A stretch of 64,000 nucleotides of DNA, from NCBI GenBank assembly GCA_014529385.2, contig CM043953.1, positions 98,833,342 through 98,897,341 of the forward strand, read 5' to 3'. Source of the DNA: Adiantum capillus-veneris (taxonomy: Eukaryota > Streptophyta > Polypodiopsida > Polypodiales > Pteridaceae). Under the pieces are notes generated by a model, which was not told where the DNA came from, made no database searches, and saw only the letters and a list, made by a program, of their open reading frames with translations. Of this stretch, positions 48,251-59,761 are shown one piece after another. Each line of letters starts with the position of its first letter. Within the stretch, counting starts at the first letter, position 1. Both the position numbers and the translations under genes were made by a program.

Positions 48251-48488
48251 ATAGCATTCCCTAATACAATCCTTCATGGTGAACTATATCAAGTGGTCTA
48301 GAGGGCTTGCATGAAGAGCTCTCTCTTTCTTGATTAGAGAGATAGGGTCACATTATGTTATGTCACCTATAGCATTCCCTAATATAACACTTTATGGTGG
48401 ACTATATCAAGTAATTTAGAGGGCTTTCACAAAGAACTCTCTCTTTATTGATTAGAGAGGTAGGGTCACATTATGTTATGTCATCTAT
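48251..48488. repeat. Tandem duplication, 118-bp period
   Basis: 48251-48368 and 48369-48488 align throughout, from ATAGCATTCCCTAATA to the TTATGTTATGTCA phrase, with about a dozen differences. Confidence 0.88.
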
Positions 48489-48580
48489 ACCTGTAGGATT
48501 TGTGTGCAATCAGTGTGCACTCTCTAAATCCTTTATTGTTGTGTGCCAGTAGATTTTGCTAATGATAAATCTTGGATTGT

Positions 48581-48646
48581 TTTTTTTCCTCTCAATTATG
48601 ACTGCCATGTTAGCTTTTTTTCCTCTCAATTGTGACTGCCATGTTA
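48581..48646. repeat. Tandem duplication, 34-bp period
   Basis: A T-run followed by CCTCTCAATT(A/G)TGACTGCC occurs twice in direct order. Confidence 0.88.
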
Positions 48647-50224
48647 CCATCTTAAAGGGACAGTTGGAACTACTCCATTGCATTATTGCATGCCTCTTTT
48701 GGTCTTTAACATTGGTAGCAATCTTGTCCATCGTATTTTGCATTGCCTACTTTGCTACTCCCACCTTCGGTTCCATTTTTGCTCTTTTTTTGTCTTAGAG
48801 TTTAGGTACAAATTATGTCTGAGGGAAAAGAGCCACATCTAGCTCTTGGCACCTTTGCTTGCAATCCCTTAGCTTCTTCTTTGAGAATAGCCTCTTTGAG
48901 TTGCTTCTTTGAAGGCTCATGAATGAGCTTGGAAATCCCCTTAGGTACACTTTGCATAGTGGTAGGTGGAGGGAGGGGTGTTTCCTTCCATTGGTGGGTA
49001 TTCACTTGACAAGGGTGTGGGATGTCATCACCACTATCTCCATGGTCGGTATTCATATTTGTCATCTTTCTATAATCACTCTTGTTCTCATCATTTTTGT
49101 TTTCTCATGCTCTTTGTTGGTTTTAGCTTATTTCTCTTTACAATGCTCTTGTTGCTCTTTTGTTTGATGTTGCTCGGTTGCTTCATCCCCTCTACATTGT
49201 GTGTAACTCTCTTGTTGGGTTATAGTTTCTTCAGTCTCTCTGGTTCTAGGACCTCCAAAAATTGTTTAATTCTTATAAGATACTCTTGTTTTGTTGCTTC
49301 TTGTGCCAATAGTGTGATCTCCTCTATAGATCTTTGTGATGCTCTTCTTCTCTTTGTTTTGCTTCCCCCTCTTCTCTAGCATGTTGAGACGATTTTCCAT
49401 AGCTTTTATTGGATCCTCTTCCTCTTCTTGATATTTTTCCTTCTTCCTTTGCACTTTGAGCTTATCTCTAATGTGCTTTCCTGAAGTTGAATCTTTCTTC
49501 TCTTGTTGTTTTTGGTGTTATTGTTGTTGTTGTTATTCTAGAGACACTTAGAGTCGGTTTTTTATCTCTCTTCTCCATCTCTCTTTTGATGGGTTGACTA
49601 CTTGGTGGAGTTCTATCCACAACATCTGACCATGATCGCATGGGACTTGGTAATTTGTTCATGGCAGTAATCCCTTGGTATGCCAACCACATTAGTTGAA
49701 AAACTCTTCCCACATTCCCTAATGAGGCCCACTTAATCTAAAAAGTCCATTATATTTTGCCTAGACCTTAGAGACCAAATCCTCAACATTTAGAGTATAG
49801 TGACCATTCAATCCCAACACAAAGCCATAGATCCATGGAAAAGCAAGTTGACTATTATATCAACCCTATGTCAAACAAGTATAGTATAGTTGTTCATAGA
49901 TCCATCTATTATACAAATTTGCAACAAAATTACCTTACACACAGTAGCAAGAACAATCCAAAACATGTGAGCCTACCCAAAAGCAGCACACATAATGTTG
50001 AGCTAGATATAAAACCTAGGTATATTTTAAGAAATACATAGTTATCAATTAAAAAAACCTAAAAATATGGAATGAAGTAGCACAAGATCAGAACATCTCA
50101 ATCTAGTCTAGGGTAAAACTCCCCTAACAATTCTACCTCAACAACTCTGAGTGTCAATCAACAAGATATAATGTAAAGAATAGCACAACCATGGGTGAAT
50201 CCACCATCAATTCAAGAGGAAATG
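48647..50224. other. Intergenic, no supported gene
   Basis: Low-complexity Leu/Phe-rich frames only. A CT-rich and TTG-repeat patch lies near 49495-49530. No domain recognised. Confidence 0.5.
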
Positions 50225-51865
50225 TGTAATGGAATTGGCCTATTTAATTTGAGAGTAGCGGAAATTAATGAGAGTACTTTTGAGAAATGACTTTGTGAGC
50301 ATAGCGGGTGAACATAATTGAAGATAGCAACATAATCATAGCAATTAGCTAACCTGGCATGAACAATAATTTTGCAAGAGAGAGAATTTAGACAACATGA
50401 CAACAGTTGAGGACCGGATTTATGTGGAGCCGGTCCCCCCTCCAATAGGCATTTGTATTATGATTTCTCCCATTAAGAGAGACTTGTTACAATACAATCT
50501 TTGTGTTCCTTGTGACCTAGGTGATGCAATGAAGATGGACAGCTTCATGCATCACAAACATAACATAAACTTGAAGAAAATCTTTAACTATCCCAAGCCT
50601 CAGTCCCAAGACCTCAAACACCTTCGAAGGTGGAGAGAGCTAGCAAGGAATGAGGGTAGGGAAGAGGAAGAAGAAACATTTCGTAGGAGAAAGAATTAGT
50701 TCCTCACTTATCATAACTCTTGTTGCTAGCATAAATAATAGCATAGTAATAAAGAAGAAGGAGATGACAAGCTTAAGCATTGAAGCATGGCTCATGGTTG
50801 GATTTGCACTCCATATCCAAGAGTGTTGGTGTAGCTCTCAACCTCTACTTGCTTGGAGAAGGAGAGGGAGCTCTTGCACTTTGCATAGCACACCATGAGA
50901 GTGTTTGTGAGTGTGTGTGGGTGAGTATACCACCTAAGAAACCCCCTAGCTTGCTTGGGTCGACCCCCCCTTGTAGCTCATGCTTGAAGCTCATTGGACC
51001 CCTCCAGGCCTAGCCAATCACAAGCAGGAGGCATTACAAGCAGAAAGGGTAGCCTTGAGACAAGTGTCCCCCTTTCCCCTTTGAGAGAGAGGGCTATATA
51101 AATGCTAAATCATTTAATTAAATCTCCTAAATTATTATTGGACCCCTTGGGTGGCCAACCAATAGGCTTCAGAAACACCATGAGGGCAACATGAGGAGGA
51201 ACTTGACAAGTGTCCCTTTTGCTTTCTTTGTACCATGCATGCCTTGTGTGACTGTGTGGGTGTTCTCTCTCATCCCCCCTCATGTAGGGCTCGCCCCCTC
51301 CTTGTAGGGATTGAATATTTGACTTTTTGGCACCTTACGCCCCTCATGCATAGGCCTAGTTCCCACCACAAGCTTGGCTCATAAGCACTTTAAGCTTGGG
51401 CTGGGTTCTCACCTCAAGTGAAACCCTAGCATCTCAAGCATGTCAAGCACCTCAAGCATCTCAATAATTAAACACCTCAAGCATCTCAAGCACCTCAATC
51501 ATCAAGCACCTCAAGCACCTTAGTCATCAAGCATGACAAGCAGGACAAGCACCTCGAGCTGGGTCGGGTTCCCGCGCCTCAAGCTCAACCCTAGCTTACC
51601 TAAGGTCAAAGGCCTTTTACACACATTATTGGAGGTCTTCAATGAAGCTAACCCTAAGGTCTTATGCCCCATTTGTTAGCCTTGCTCTTTGATAGACCAT
51701 CTCTCATTTGGGCCCCTTTACCATTGGCCACGTGTTGAGATAGATCTATAAGCACATGTCTATATCTGAACACTTGTTCCCGTTTATTCTCCCACATTAA
51801 GTGATCAATTTAATATGAGAAAATCATTTGGGTTGACTAGATATTAGATATTAGATTTTATGACA
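50225..51865 (-). repeat. gypsy-2 3' LTR (1,641 bp)
   Basis: Similar to the gypsy-1 LTRs but clearly more diverged from them than they are from each other, chiefly in the minisatellite part (about 51425-51555). Confidence 0.9.
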
Positions 51866-52224
51866 TTACCTCTCTCTTGAAATCATAGTCGTCCTCGACT
51901 ATGAGGTAGAAGAGATAAAGCCTTAGTCATTAGTCAATTTTACTTAGCGGGTAGAGGATCCCTTTTTACCCTACGACATCTTTCCAAGATGGATGACTAA
52001 TCCATTTGGTGCTTGGGAGACATAGCTGCCACAAGCATGTCTGCTCTTTAGTCCATTTCATTCTCCCAAAGTAGAGTGACAAATTCTACTTGGTGTTTGA
52101 GAGACGTCGTCATCACAAACATGATTCTAAGCATGCATACTAGTTAAATTTGTGCACAATTAAAAAGAGGACTAGTCTTATAAGACAAAAACATGAGTCA
52201 TTTAAAAGAAATTTGTACATTTGC

Positions 52225-52907
52225 TTACTCTAATGTAGCATTGTAAGCATTGACAAGGTTCATACTATCCTTAAGCTGTATTCCTTCCATCCATCTAGCA
52301 TCTTCAAAAGGATATTTTTTGAACTTAATAAGATATCGTCGGATAATCTTACCATGTCGTAGTACCTTGTCTTCATGCCGAAGGACAGCTTCGGGTTGTA
52401 GCACCTCTTCTTGGTCTTCAACTTCGGGAGGGTCTTCAATAATTGGTTCAGTTGGTGGCTCTCCTTTGTAGGGCTTAAGTAGGCTTACATAAAAGGCATT
52501 GTGTATGAGCCAATGGTTGGGCAACTTGAGTTGATAAGCCGTCTCATTGATGGGCTTCAATATTTGGAAAGGACCGTAGTATTTTTTTGCTAGTTTAGCA
52601 TAATACTTTTGATGGCCCGTAGGATTTTTGCCCGTCGTTTGCCTTAATCGAGCCTTAGGAAACTTGAGTAAGACCCAATCATTTTCTTTGAATATTAAGG
52701 CTCTTCTGTGCTTATCAGCAGCAGCTTTTTGCCTTTGTTGAGAGATGGATATAGCCTCCTTAATCTTTTGAAAAGATTCTTGTAGGTCACGGCTATACTC
52801 ATCGGCGGCGAAGATCTTCCCATGTACTTTGAGTAGCAAGGGACTTTTAGGTCTTCCCTCAATGATCTCAAAAGGTTCTTTTCCTGTAGAAGTATGTACA
52901 GTATTAT
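52225..52907 (-). pseudogene. gypsy-2 pol C-terminal part
   Basis: From the NNTVHTSTGKEPFEIIEG segment to the chromodomain-like tail, ending at the stop at 52225. It is nearly identical in sequence to the end of gypsy-1 pol. The frame was continuous with 56639-57567 before the mini-copia insertion. Confidence 0.9.
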
Positions 52908-53097
52908 TGAAGGGGATCGGGGAGCACCACAGACGGAGAGTGAGAGAGAGAAGGAGACACACGACACACAGATATGGGTGGGGAGACTTAAAGAGTGAGC
53001 AGCCCCCTATACACTTATGCTATGTATAAGGTATACAAGTCAGTGGGCGCCCAGACTCTGGGCGGCCGGGCAAGGCACAGACGCCTATACCCCAACA
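52908..53097 (-). repeat. mini-copia 3' LTR (190 bp)
   Basis: Identical by eye to 56449-56638. Confidence 0.93.
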
Positions 53098-53176
53098 ACC
53101 TCCCACTTAAAGGCGACTGTGCCTTTAAGCAAGAGAACCTAGTCTAAAGACTACAAAAGGTGAGAGAAAACCGCTC

Positions 53177-54826
53177 TCAACCGATGCCCACTGGCTGGCT
53201 GTGATCGTGTGCATCCGGCTGTCCTGCTCCCGTGTAAGTCCATACACCACCAGACGTACCGCACACGTACTGCAAGTATGTACGCAATACCTGCAAACCT
53301 CCCCTATGCTCTATGCCGAGATCAGTCATCGAACGACTAATCAACCCTGCTGCAAATGCTCCCACTGCAGCTGCTATGTCGGGCCTCGAGATCAGCATCT
53401 CGTACATAAGGACACCGAACGTTGATGCAACCCTGGCAACCTCTACCACCTCCAACTCAGAACTCAACACATGGCAATCTTGTCCCCTATCATAGAGACC
53501 ATGGCACTCTGACTCCGAGCTCTGGAGTGACTCCTCGTGCCCACCATATATCACATGTGTACCAAGTGTATCCATATGTCCTGAATCTGCATCAAGCTCT
53601 GGCATAAGCATATCAAGAAATGACTCCACAATAGTCGACATCTCAACATCCATGTGAGTCATCTCTGTCATCACCTCTGATGACTCATCCTGTTGTGACT
53701 CACTAGAGCTGTCCCGCTCTACCTGTGCATCCGTAGACGCAACCTGCACAACAAGGTCACTGCTCTGCACTCCATGCAAAGCACCCTGCAACCCATGAGC
53801 AAAAGAGACTCGCCTGCTCTCTCGCTCTCTACCTGGCTGCATGATCACAGAGACAACACCGTCTCTCTCGTGATCCACATGCAATGGGTAACCTGTACCA
53901 CTCCTGGCACCTCTCGCAATCACTAGCGAACCCAAATGCAACGCAAAAGATCGCTCAAGCAGCAATACCCGACATCCACTATCCTGTAACTGTCTGACTG
54001 AGATCAAATCCCGTCTCAGATCTGGCACATAACGCACATGACGCAGGGTAAATCTCATACCACTGGGCAAGGACAAACATACGTCTCCTGTACCCTCAAT
54101 GTCATACACAGCACCATCAGCCATGTGCACACAACCAAGTCTCCCACTAGAAAACGTGCTAAACCACTCACGATGCGACGTGACATGGAAAGTAGCATCT
54201 GAATCTAGTAACCAATGTGAAGACAATGTGCAATCCGATATGCAATCCGTAGACATAAGATCGTATGAAGACAAGCTAGATGTAAATGTGACATCGCCAT
54301 CACAAGCATACTCAGTAACCACCGTACTGATCTCACTAGCATCTGTCATGCCCAAATCTGCATCACGCATCTGTCGCCTCCGTTGTCTCAAACGCCTGAA
54401 ACATCGACGCCTAATGTGCCCTCTATGTCCACAATGCCAACATGTCAAGTCTCTATGCCGTCGAGACTTGCGTGTGGGACCAATCTCTCCCATGGACATA
54501 GAAGTGGGACTAGACTCCCCTGTAGACATGGATGTCGCATACATAGCATGTAAACTCTGCCATAAAGCATGAGTTGTAGTCTCCCTCGAGACCTGCCAGT
54601 AAACAGACTCAACCAGATGCAAACAAATCGTAGACATTGCTAACTCATCAAGATCCTGCCAATCATCATCACTCATAGACTTGGGCTTCGCCGATAAACC
54701 ACGCAAGGGTTTATCCTGCCCCAAATCTGTCAATGCAACAAGCATATGTTCCTTCCAAGCAACAAAATCTGTACCATCAAACTGTGTCAGACCATAACGC
54801 TGGAAGTCAAATGGAAAATCAGCCAT
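53177..54826 (-). CDS. mini-copia Gag-protease-remnant RT protein, open
   Basis: The frame is open from 54862; ATG 54826 (residue 13 of that frame, MADFPF) is the likelier start by comparison with copia Gag, giving 549 residues. Residue numbers here are from 54862. A Gag N-terminal part lies at about 14-110, a repeated SMS-GE-PT phrase at 111-130, a CCHC knuckle at C141-C144-H149-C154 and a basic stretch to 166. A protease-like segment lies at about 215-300 with DSDA where copia proteases have DSGA. An acidic Ser-rich linker occupies 370-465. Residues 484-540 match the end of copia RT (MYEMLISRPDIAAAVG, then a YLQYVCGT-like motif). Integrase and the RT core are deleted, yet the frame is kept without stops over 1.6 kb. 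Confidence 0.85.
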   Translation of the reverse strand: MADFPFDFQRYGLTQFDGTDFVAWKEHMLVALTDLGQDKPLRGLSAKPKSMSDDDWQDLDELAMSTICLHLVESVYWQVSRETTTHALWQSLHAMYATSMSTGESSPTSMSMGEIGPTRKSRRHRDLTCWHCGHRGHIRRRCFRRLRQRRRQMRDADLGMTDASEISTVVTEYACDGDVTFTSSLSSYDLMSTDCISDCTLSSHWLLDSDATFHVTSHREWFSTFSSGRLGCVHMADGAVYDIEGTGDVCLSLPSGMRFTLRHVRYVPDLRRDLISVRQLQDSGCRVLLLERSFALHLGSLVIARGARSGTGYPLHVDHERDGVVSVIMQPGRERESRRVSFAHGLQGALHGVQSSDLVVQVASTDAQVERDSSSESQQDESSEVMTEMTHMDVEMSTIVESFLDMLMPELDADSGHMDTLGTHVIYGGHEESLQSSESECHGLYDRGQDCHVLSSELEVVEVARVASTFGVLMYEMLISRPDIAAAVGAFAAGLISRSMTDLGIEHRGGLQVLRTYLQYVCGTSGGVWTYTGAGQPDAHDHSQPVGIG

Positions 54827-54862
54827 AATGCTCGCCAAAGAGCAACCAACAATGAGTAGCAA

Positions 54863-56434
54863 ATGTCGACCAAATCAGCCCTAAACTGGCTCGAATTGCA
54901 TCAACAAAAGTCTGCAAATATGGCTGCAAATCAGCCCCAAAATTCAGCTCTTAAACAGCTGCATAAACAAGTCACAAATGTGTCCCAAATCAGCCTACAA
55001 CTGAGCCATACATGGACACCTGCAAAGAGGAAACAATGGCTGAAAATTCAGCACCCAAATAAGCCCTCAAACCTGCCTGTAAACTTGTAAACCTGTAGCT
55101 GAAACCTGCTGAAAAACCTCAAGCCATTAGTGCTCGAATCCGGCTACCTAGCTCGTAGCCACACAAGCATACATCACAATACTCACTCCTGTGAGTGTGC
55201 CAAGATAATTGTACGCTTGTCAAACCCGTGAGCTAATCACCAAGCCCACACTGTGCGGTATCGATGCATACACACGCACCAATCTCCCACCTGCAGAGAA
55301 CACCGCACGCAAATGTTGAGTGCAACCCGCAATCTCTACCTAGATCGCATAAATGATGCGCATAAAACTCCTGGAAAAATTTCGCCAGAGTTTCGTCAGT
55401 AAAACGGCCACAAAACCAGTAACCAAACTGACTCCACGCTCAAAATCATGAGCAACCAAAGCACATCAAACCGCACTCCAAATGCATGCACCAATCTCCA
55501 CACTTTGCATACATCATTGCAAACACCTGCAAATCTAGTACACAAATATCTGCTCTACCTGTGACTGCCAAAAAAACATGCTCGAGGCATACATTGCCGA
55601 GCTCAAAATGCAATCACATTAGTCTCCCTGAGCATCAAACCACATAAGGCATACATCGTATCCTCCCACCTGTGAGGAAACTTGCAGCAAATATCACTCT
55701 CACATCTGAGAGCAAACCATGTGTGGAATCCTCGACACACAATAAACAACTGCTGCTGCAGAAAATTCAGCGTTCAAAATTTTAAAATTCTGATATGACG
55801 AGCGCGTCCGGAGCGTGCCAAAACCCCAAGGTAAACTCCTGGATCATATGTATCCGAGTCCGGGTGTGAAAGCTATGCCAAAAATAGTGTTTTTGGGACC
55901 CGAGAGTGCACAAATAAACTTGCTGCTGTACCTGCTATAATTCAAAGCATAATTTCAGAAAATAGACATCACCATCGCGTCCGGAGCGTGCCAAAACCCT
56001 GACCTAGACTCCTGGATCATGTAGATCTGACTCTGTATGACGGAGCTACGCAAAAAACTGCGTTTTAGAGCCCGAAAATGGCAAAAACGAGCTGCACACA
56101 GTTTTGAACCTGCTCCTGCTCCACTCTGCGTGATGCAATGTCCTCTCAATGCAAGCTCCAACACAAGAGCTCTGCCACAACAGCATCCAAGCACTCGAAT
56201 GTCAAGCTCTCCTCCGCCGAGCACTTCTCTAACGAGCTCCACTGAGCTCAAAAGCTCCTCTCACCAAGGAAGCCGCAACCGCCTCCTCGACCAAGCTTGA
56301 CCACACCAAGCTCCTAAGCTCCAAAGACAATGCTCCTCAAGCTAAAATCGCTCTCCGTGAAACTCCACCGTCGAGAGCGAGCGAGCTATCGCCTCGAAGC
56401 TCTCAAAGCCGTCGTTCTGTCCGCGGTCACCATA
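54863..56434 (-). other. mini-copia long leader, noncoding
   Basis: About 1.6 kb between primer site and gag start, with no long frame on the sense strand. It contains an imperfect direct repeat with about 175-bp spacing (near 55800-55915 and 55975-56090), each copy starting GCGTCCGGAGCGTGCCAAAA. Leader length and repeats are unusual for so short an element. Confidence 0.7.
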
Positions 56435-56446
56435 GCTCTGATACCA
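56435..56446 (-). other. Primer binding site of mini-copia
   Basis: TGGTATCAGAGC on the - strand, two bases from the 5' LTR. Confidence 0.92.
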
Positions 56447-56448
56447 AT

Positions 56449-56638
56449 TGAAGGGGATCGGGGAGCACCACAGACGGAGAGTGAGAGAGAGAAGGAGACA
56501 CACGACACACAGATATGGGTGGGGAGACTTAAAGAGTGAGCAGCCCCCTATACACTTATGCTATGTATAAGGTATACAAGTCAGTGGGCGCCCAGACTCT
56601 GGGCGGCCGGGCAAGGCACAGACGCCTATACCCCAACA
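56449..56638 (-). repeat. mini-copia 5' LTR (190 bp)
   Basis: Identical by eye to 52908-53097. ATTAT target copy follows. Confidence 0.93.
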
Positions 56639-57567
56639 ATTATTGTAGGCATACTCTACAAGAGGTAAGTACTTTTCCCATTGTGAGCGTTGATCTACTT
56701 CGGTAACATAAGTCTTGAGTAGATCGAGTATCGTAAGATTTGCTATCTCACTTTGGCCATCCGTTTGTGGGTGATAGGCTGAAGAGAAATTCAATCTTGT
56801 TCCTAGATTTTCAAAGAGACCTTTCCAAAAATTCCTGGTCATTCTAGGATCTCTATTTGACACGATGGATGTGGGTAACCCATGGTGCTTGAAAATCTGA
56901 GATATGAAGAGAGTTGCCATTTGATGTGCCTTAATAGTCTTTTTGATAGGAATAAAATGTGCTTGCTTGCTAAACCTGTCAACTATTGTCCATATTCCTG
57001 TATTCCCATGGATAGACTTGGGTAATCCAAAGATGAAATCCATGGATATACTCTCCCATGGTGAATTTGGAATAGGCAATGGCTGGAGTAATCCGGGTTG
57101 CTTTCCTCTATCATACTTGGTCTTTTGGCATACTACACATTTTGAAACATACTCTTGTATGTCCACTTTCATGGTAGGCCAATAGAAGTACGTCTCTACT
57201 CCTCGGAGAGTAGGTTGAATACCTCTATGCCCCGCATATGGAGGAGCATGGGATTCATACATAACTTTCTCACGAAGGGAATGGGTAACACATAGCCTAT
57301 TTTCGTGGAGAATATAACCATCCTGCAAGGTGAATGGTTCCTCTTTCTTCTCCAAAGCAAGGGCTGACATTATGTCTCTAAATTCAGAGTCAGTAGCATA
57401 CTCATCTATCATAGAGGATAGATCATTGTGAGTAGCTATAGACACCGCATTAACTTTGGGTCATCGTGAAAGTGCATCAGCCACTTGATTGTGCTTACCA
57501 GCTATGTGAGCAATATGGAAATTAAATTGCGAAAGAAAATTTGCCCACCTCATTTGTTTGTCGGAAA
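56639..57567 (-). pseudogene. gypsy-2 pol: end of RNase H and integrase
   Basis: Starts at the CACTA junction inside RNase H. It runs through the HNQVADALS motif, a TGA at 57461-57463 (gypsy-1 has CGA there), the integrase zinc region and the D-D-E core to the mini-copia insertion. Unlike gypsy-1 it has TGG, not a stop, after RMTRNF. Confidence 0.9.
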
Positions 57568-57830
57568 CACTACAAGAGGTTGTGTGCTCTTGTGACGCTG
57601 TTAGCGACGGAAATACACTGGGTTTTTATAACCCCCGGCGTCGCTAAAACCGTCGCTACGAGAGCGTCGCTATATGCGTCGCTATAGCCGTCGCTATGAG
57701 CGTCTCTATATAGCGACGGTCATAGCGACGGTTATAGCGACGTTTACACAGAAGACTATAGCGACGCTCATAGCGACGCTACAGAGCCATAAATAGCGAC
57801 GGTTATAGCGACGCCCGAGAGAAATTTTTT
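57568..57830. repeat. CACTA terminal sequence and subterminal TAGCGACG repeats
   Basis: Eight TAGCGACG copies in one orientation and five CGTCGCTA in the other lie within about 230 bp, mainly as an inverted arrangement. Such arrays are the known binding sites for the element's own DNA-binding protein in En/Spm. Confidence 0.85.
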
Positions 57831-58179
57831 TTGGTGGCAGGGCATTGAATGCCCTGCCACCCATCAACCATATTGTACTTGATTCACTTTTTTAAAAAAG
57901 TGCAAGGGTAGATAATAGACCCAAAATAGTAACCCACAAGACGCATTGTTTGCAAAATTGACAATTGTACACATCATAGGCAAAATGAATTGATTGGCAA
58001 ATGTAATAATGGCAATTGTACAACATCATAGGCATAAAGAATTGATTGGCAAAAGGAACTGCGGTGACAAATGTAATAATATACATGGTTCAAAAAGACG
58101 TATAAAATCCGTCTCATGATACATAAGCTATGAGAAACCCTAAACTAATGCTATCTAGCTACGGCTAAACTGACGTCGT

Positions 58180-59489
58180 CTAGTCAGACGTCTCATCGCG
58201 TCCAAGCGGCGTATCTGTCGGATTCTGCAAAAAAAGACAATAAAACAGCTTTCAGTAAGTATAAACATATAACGACATTTATAAAACAATACAAAAAATA
58301 GAAAAGAGTAAACCCTAATACTAACCATGCCGCCGCGAGAGCTGAGAATGTCCATCAGGGCGTTTAAGCCCTTCCTTCCTGAGTACTCGCGCTCGTACGG
58401 TGTGGGATCACGTCCTGTCATCGACCACTGTCAAAACATACAAAGATTTCATTATGTTAGAATTAAAAAACTCATAAACCCTAAACTATCGAACATAAAG
58501 AGCAATGCGAAAACACTTACAAAATCGGCCTCAAATGATGCCCATCCACCGCTCCCCAAGTGGTGTGAGCTCCCTGCCTCTACTCGCGCTCTGGCTGCAT
58601 CCTTTTGTTGCTTCCACTTGTCGGGATTCTCGCGCGCTGCTTTCTTCGCATTCTTTCAATCTTCTTTGGCCAGCCAATCTGGCCTGTTCCACCCATTCTT
58701 GATTGCTTTTTGCACTTCGGAACGCTTGTGTTTGCAGTATTCGCGCGTTCGAATCTTCATCAGGTCTTCATTGAAGCGCTGATCCCGTGTTGGAACGAGA
58801 AACTCATCATGAAGTATGCTGATGACTCTGTTTTTTAAATCACTTGGTACTTCACTCCATTTGTTTAGTATGTAGTGTCTAAACAGCTGAGAGCAAAGAC
58901 CACGCATGCGCGAGATCACCTTCTTGCCGTCATCATCCATGATGATGCCGCCGTTGAAGTTGACGGAGTAAGACAAGCCCTCTGGCCGGTGACGCGTGAA
59001 CCTGGGTGTCCCGGCAGGGGTCTCTAGCGGCGTGTCGATCGGGGTACGGACGTCAGGTGTCTCCACCGGCGTCTGGGCCCCGAAGCGAGGAGTGTCGAGT
59101 GGGGTGGCTCCTGGCGGAGTAGGTAGAGGTGTGTAGCTTCTAGGAACAGTCAGCCGTGCAAAACCTGGCGTAGATGGCGATGTTGTGGCTGGTGTGGGGG
59201 CGGTCAAAGAAGGGGAGGATAAAGAGACTTGTCGAACACGAGGCGGTGTGGAGGCATCGGTGGCGGAATCCCCACAACAACCGCCACCGCCACCACTAGA
59301 GCGCCGGTGTCTAAACGAGTGTGAAGCTCGTCTCGTCGACGCCGAAGCTTCGGAGCGCATCGAATGCTCCGAAAGAGAGGGAGATGCGGATGGAGTAGGA
59401 ACGCGCGATGATGCGCCAGAGCGATGACGCCCCACGTACCACTGTCTCTGCTGCGGTGACAAAGAAGAAAGAAACTCCTCATCATCCAT
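58180..59489 (-). pseudogene. CACTA second gene (TNPA-like / plant transposase Ptta-En-Spm family)
   Basis: Predicted exons are 59489-58521, 58427-58326 and 58224-58180, all with GT/AG borders on the - strand. The N-terminal part is Ser/Thr/Pro-rich with repeated TP motifs (about aa 60-175). The C-terminal part of exon 1 (WSEVPSDLKNRVISILHDEF, then NGWNRPDWLAKE) is the conserved segment of the plant Ptta/En/Spm transposase family. A TGA at 58656-58658 interrupts exon 1. The same frame continues with similar composition to the splice site, so the stop looks like a recent CGA-to-TGA change. An AG just before ATG 59489 allows a 5' UTR intron. The likely role is binding the subterminal repeats. 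Confidence 0.72.
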
Positions 59490-59761
59490 ACCTGCATTAA
59501 ACACACGAATATTTAAACTTAATATTGAATGAATAGAGTAGACAATGACGCAAAGACCATTAAATACAATGACGTAATGACGCATATAAATACAATGACG
59601 CAATGAATTGAGTGATAGAAGAGGCAAGTCGAAAACTCAGAATTTTCAATCAAAAGATGTGAGCGCGAGTAGAAAAGAGCGTTATACACCATGGAAGGTA
59701 CTTAGAGAGCCAGAGCTTTTACAACACGGAGCAAAATTGTTCAAATACAATATTTGTGGCT

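Larger units (their letters stand above)
52908..56638 (-). mobile_element. Non-autonomous copia-type element (mini-copia), 3,731 bp
   Basis: Two 190-bp LTRs (52908-53097 and 56449-56638) look identical by eye, start TG and end CA on the - strand, and are flanked by a perfect ATTAT duplication (52903-52907 and 56639-56643). A primer site and a purine tract (AAGTGGGAGGT, 53098-53108) are in place. The only long frame encodes Gag, a protease-like region and a scrap of RT; no integrase core, YxDD or RNase H is present. It would need another element's enzymes to move, and it appears to have moved very recently. Confidence 0.9.
50225..57567 (-). mobile_element. Ty3/gypsy element gypsy-2 (gypsy-1 family), truncated by CACTA and split by mini-copia
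   Basis: The 3' LTR (50225-51865), 3' noncoding region and the integrase/RNase H part of pol are close copies of gypsy-1. The element is interrupted at 52908-56638 by a copia-like insertion. It stops abruptly at 57567, inside RNase H, where the CACTA terminus begins. Its 5' half and 5' LTR are not in the window. Confidence 0.93.

Noticed and set aside
54099-54572. 157-codon + strand frame opposite the mini-copia protein
   Set aside because: Shadow of the - strand gene with no domain of its own.
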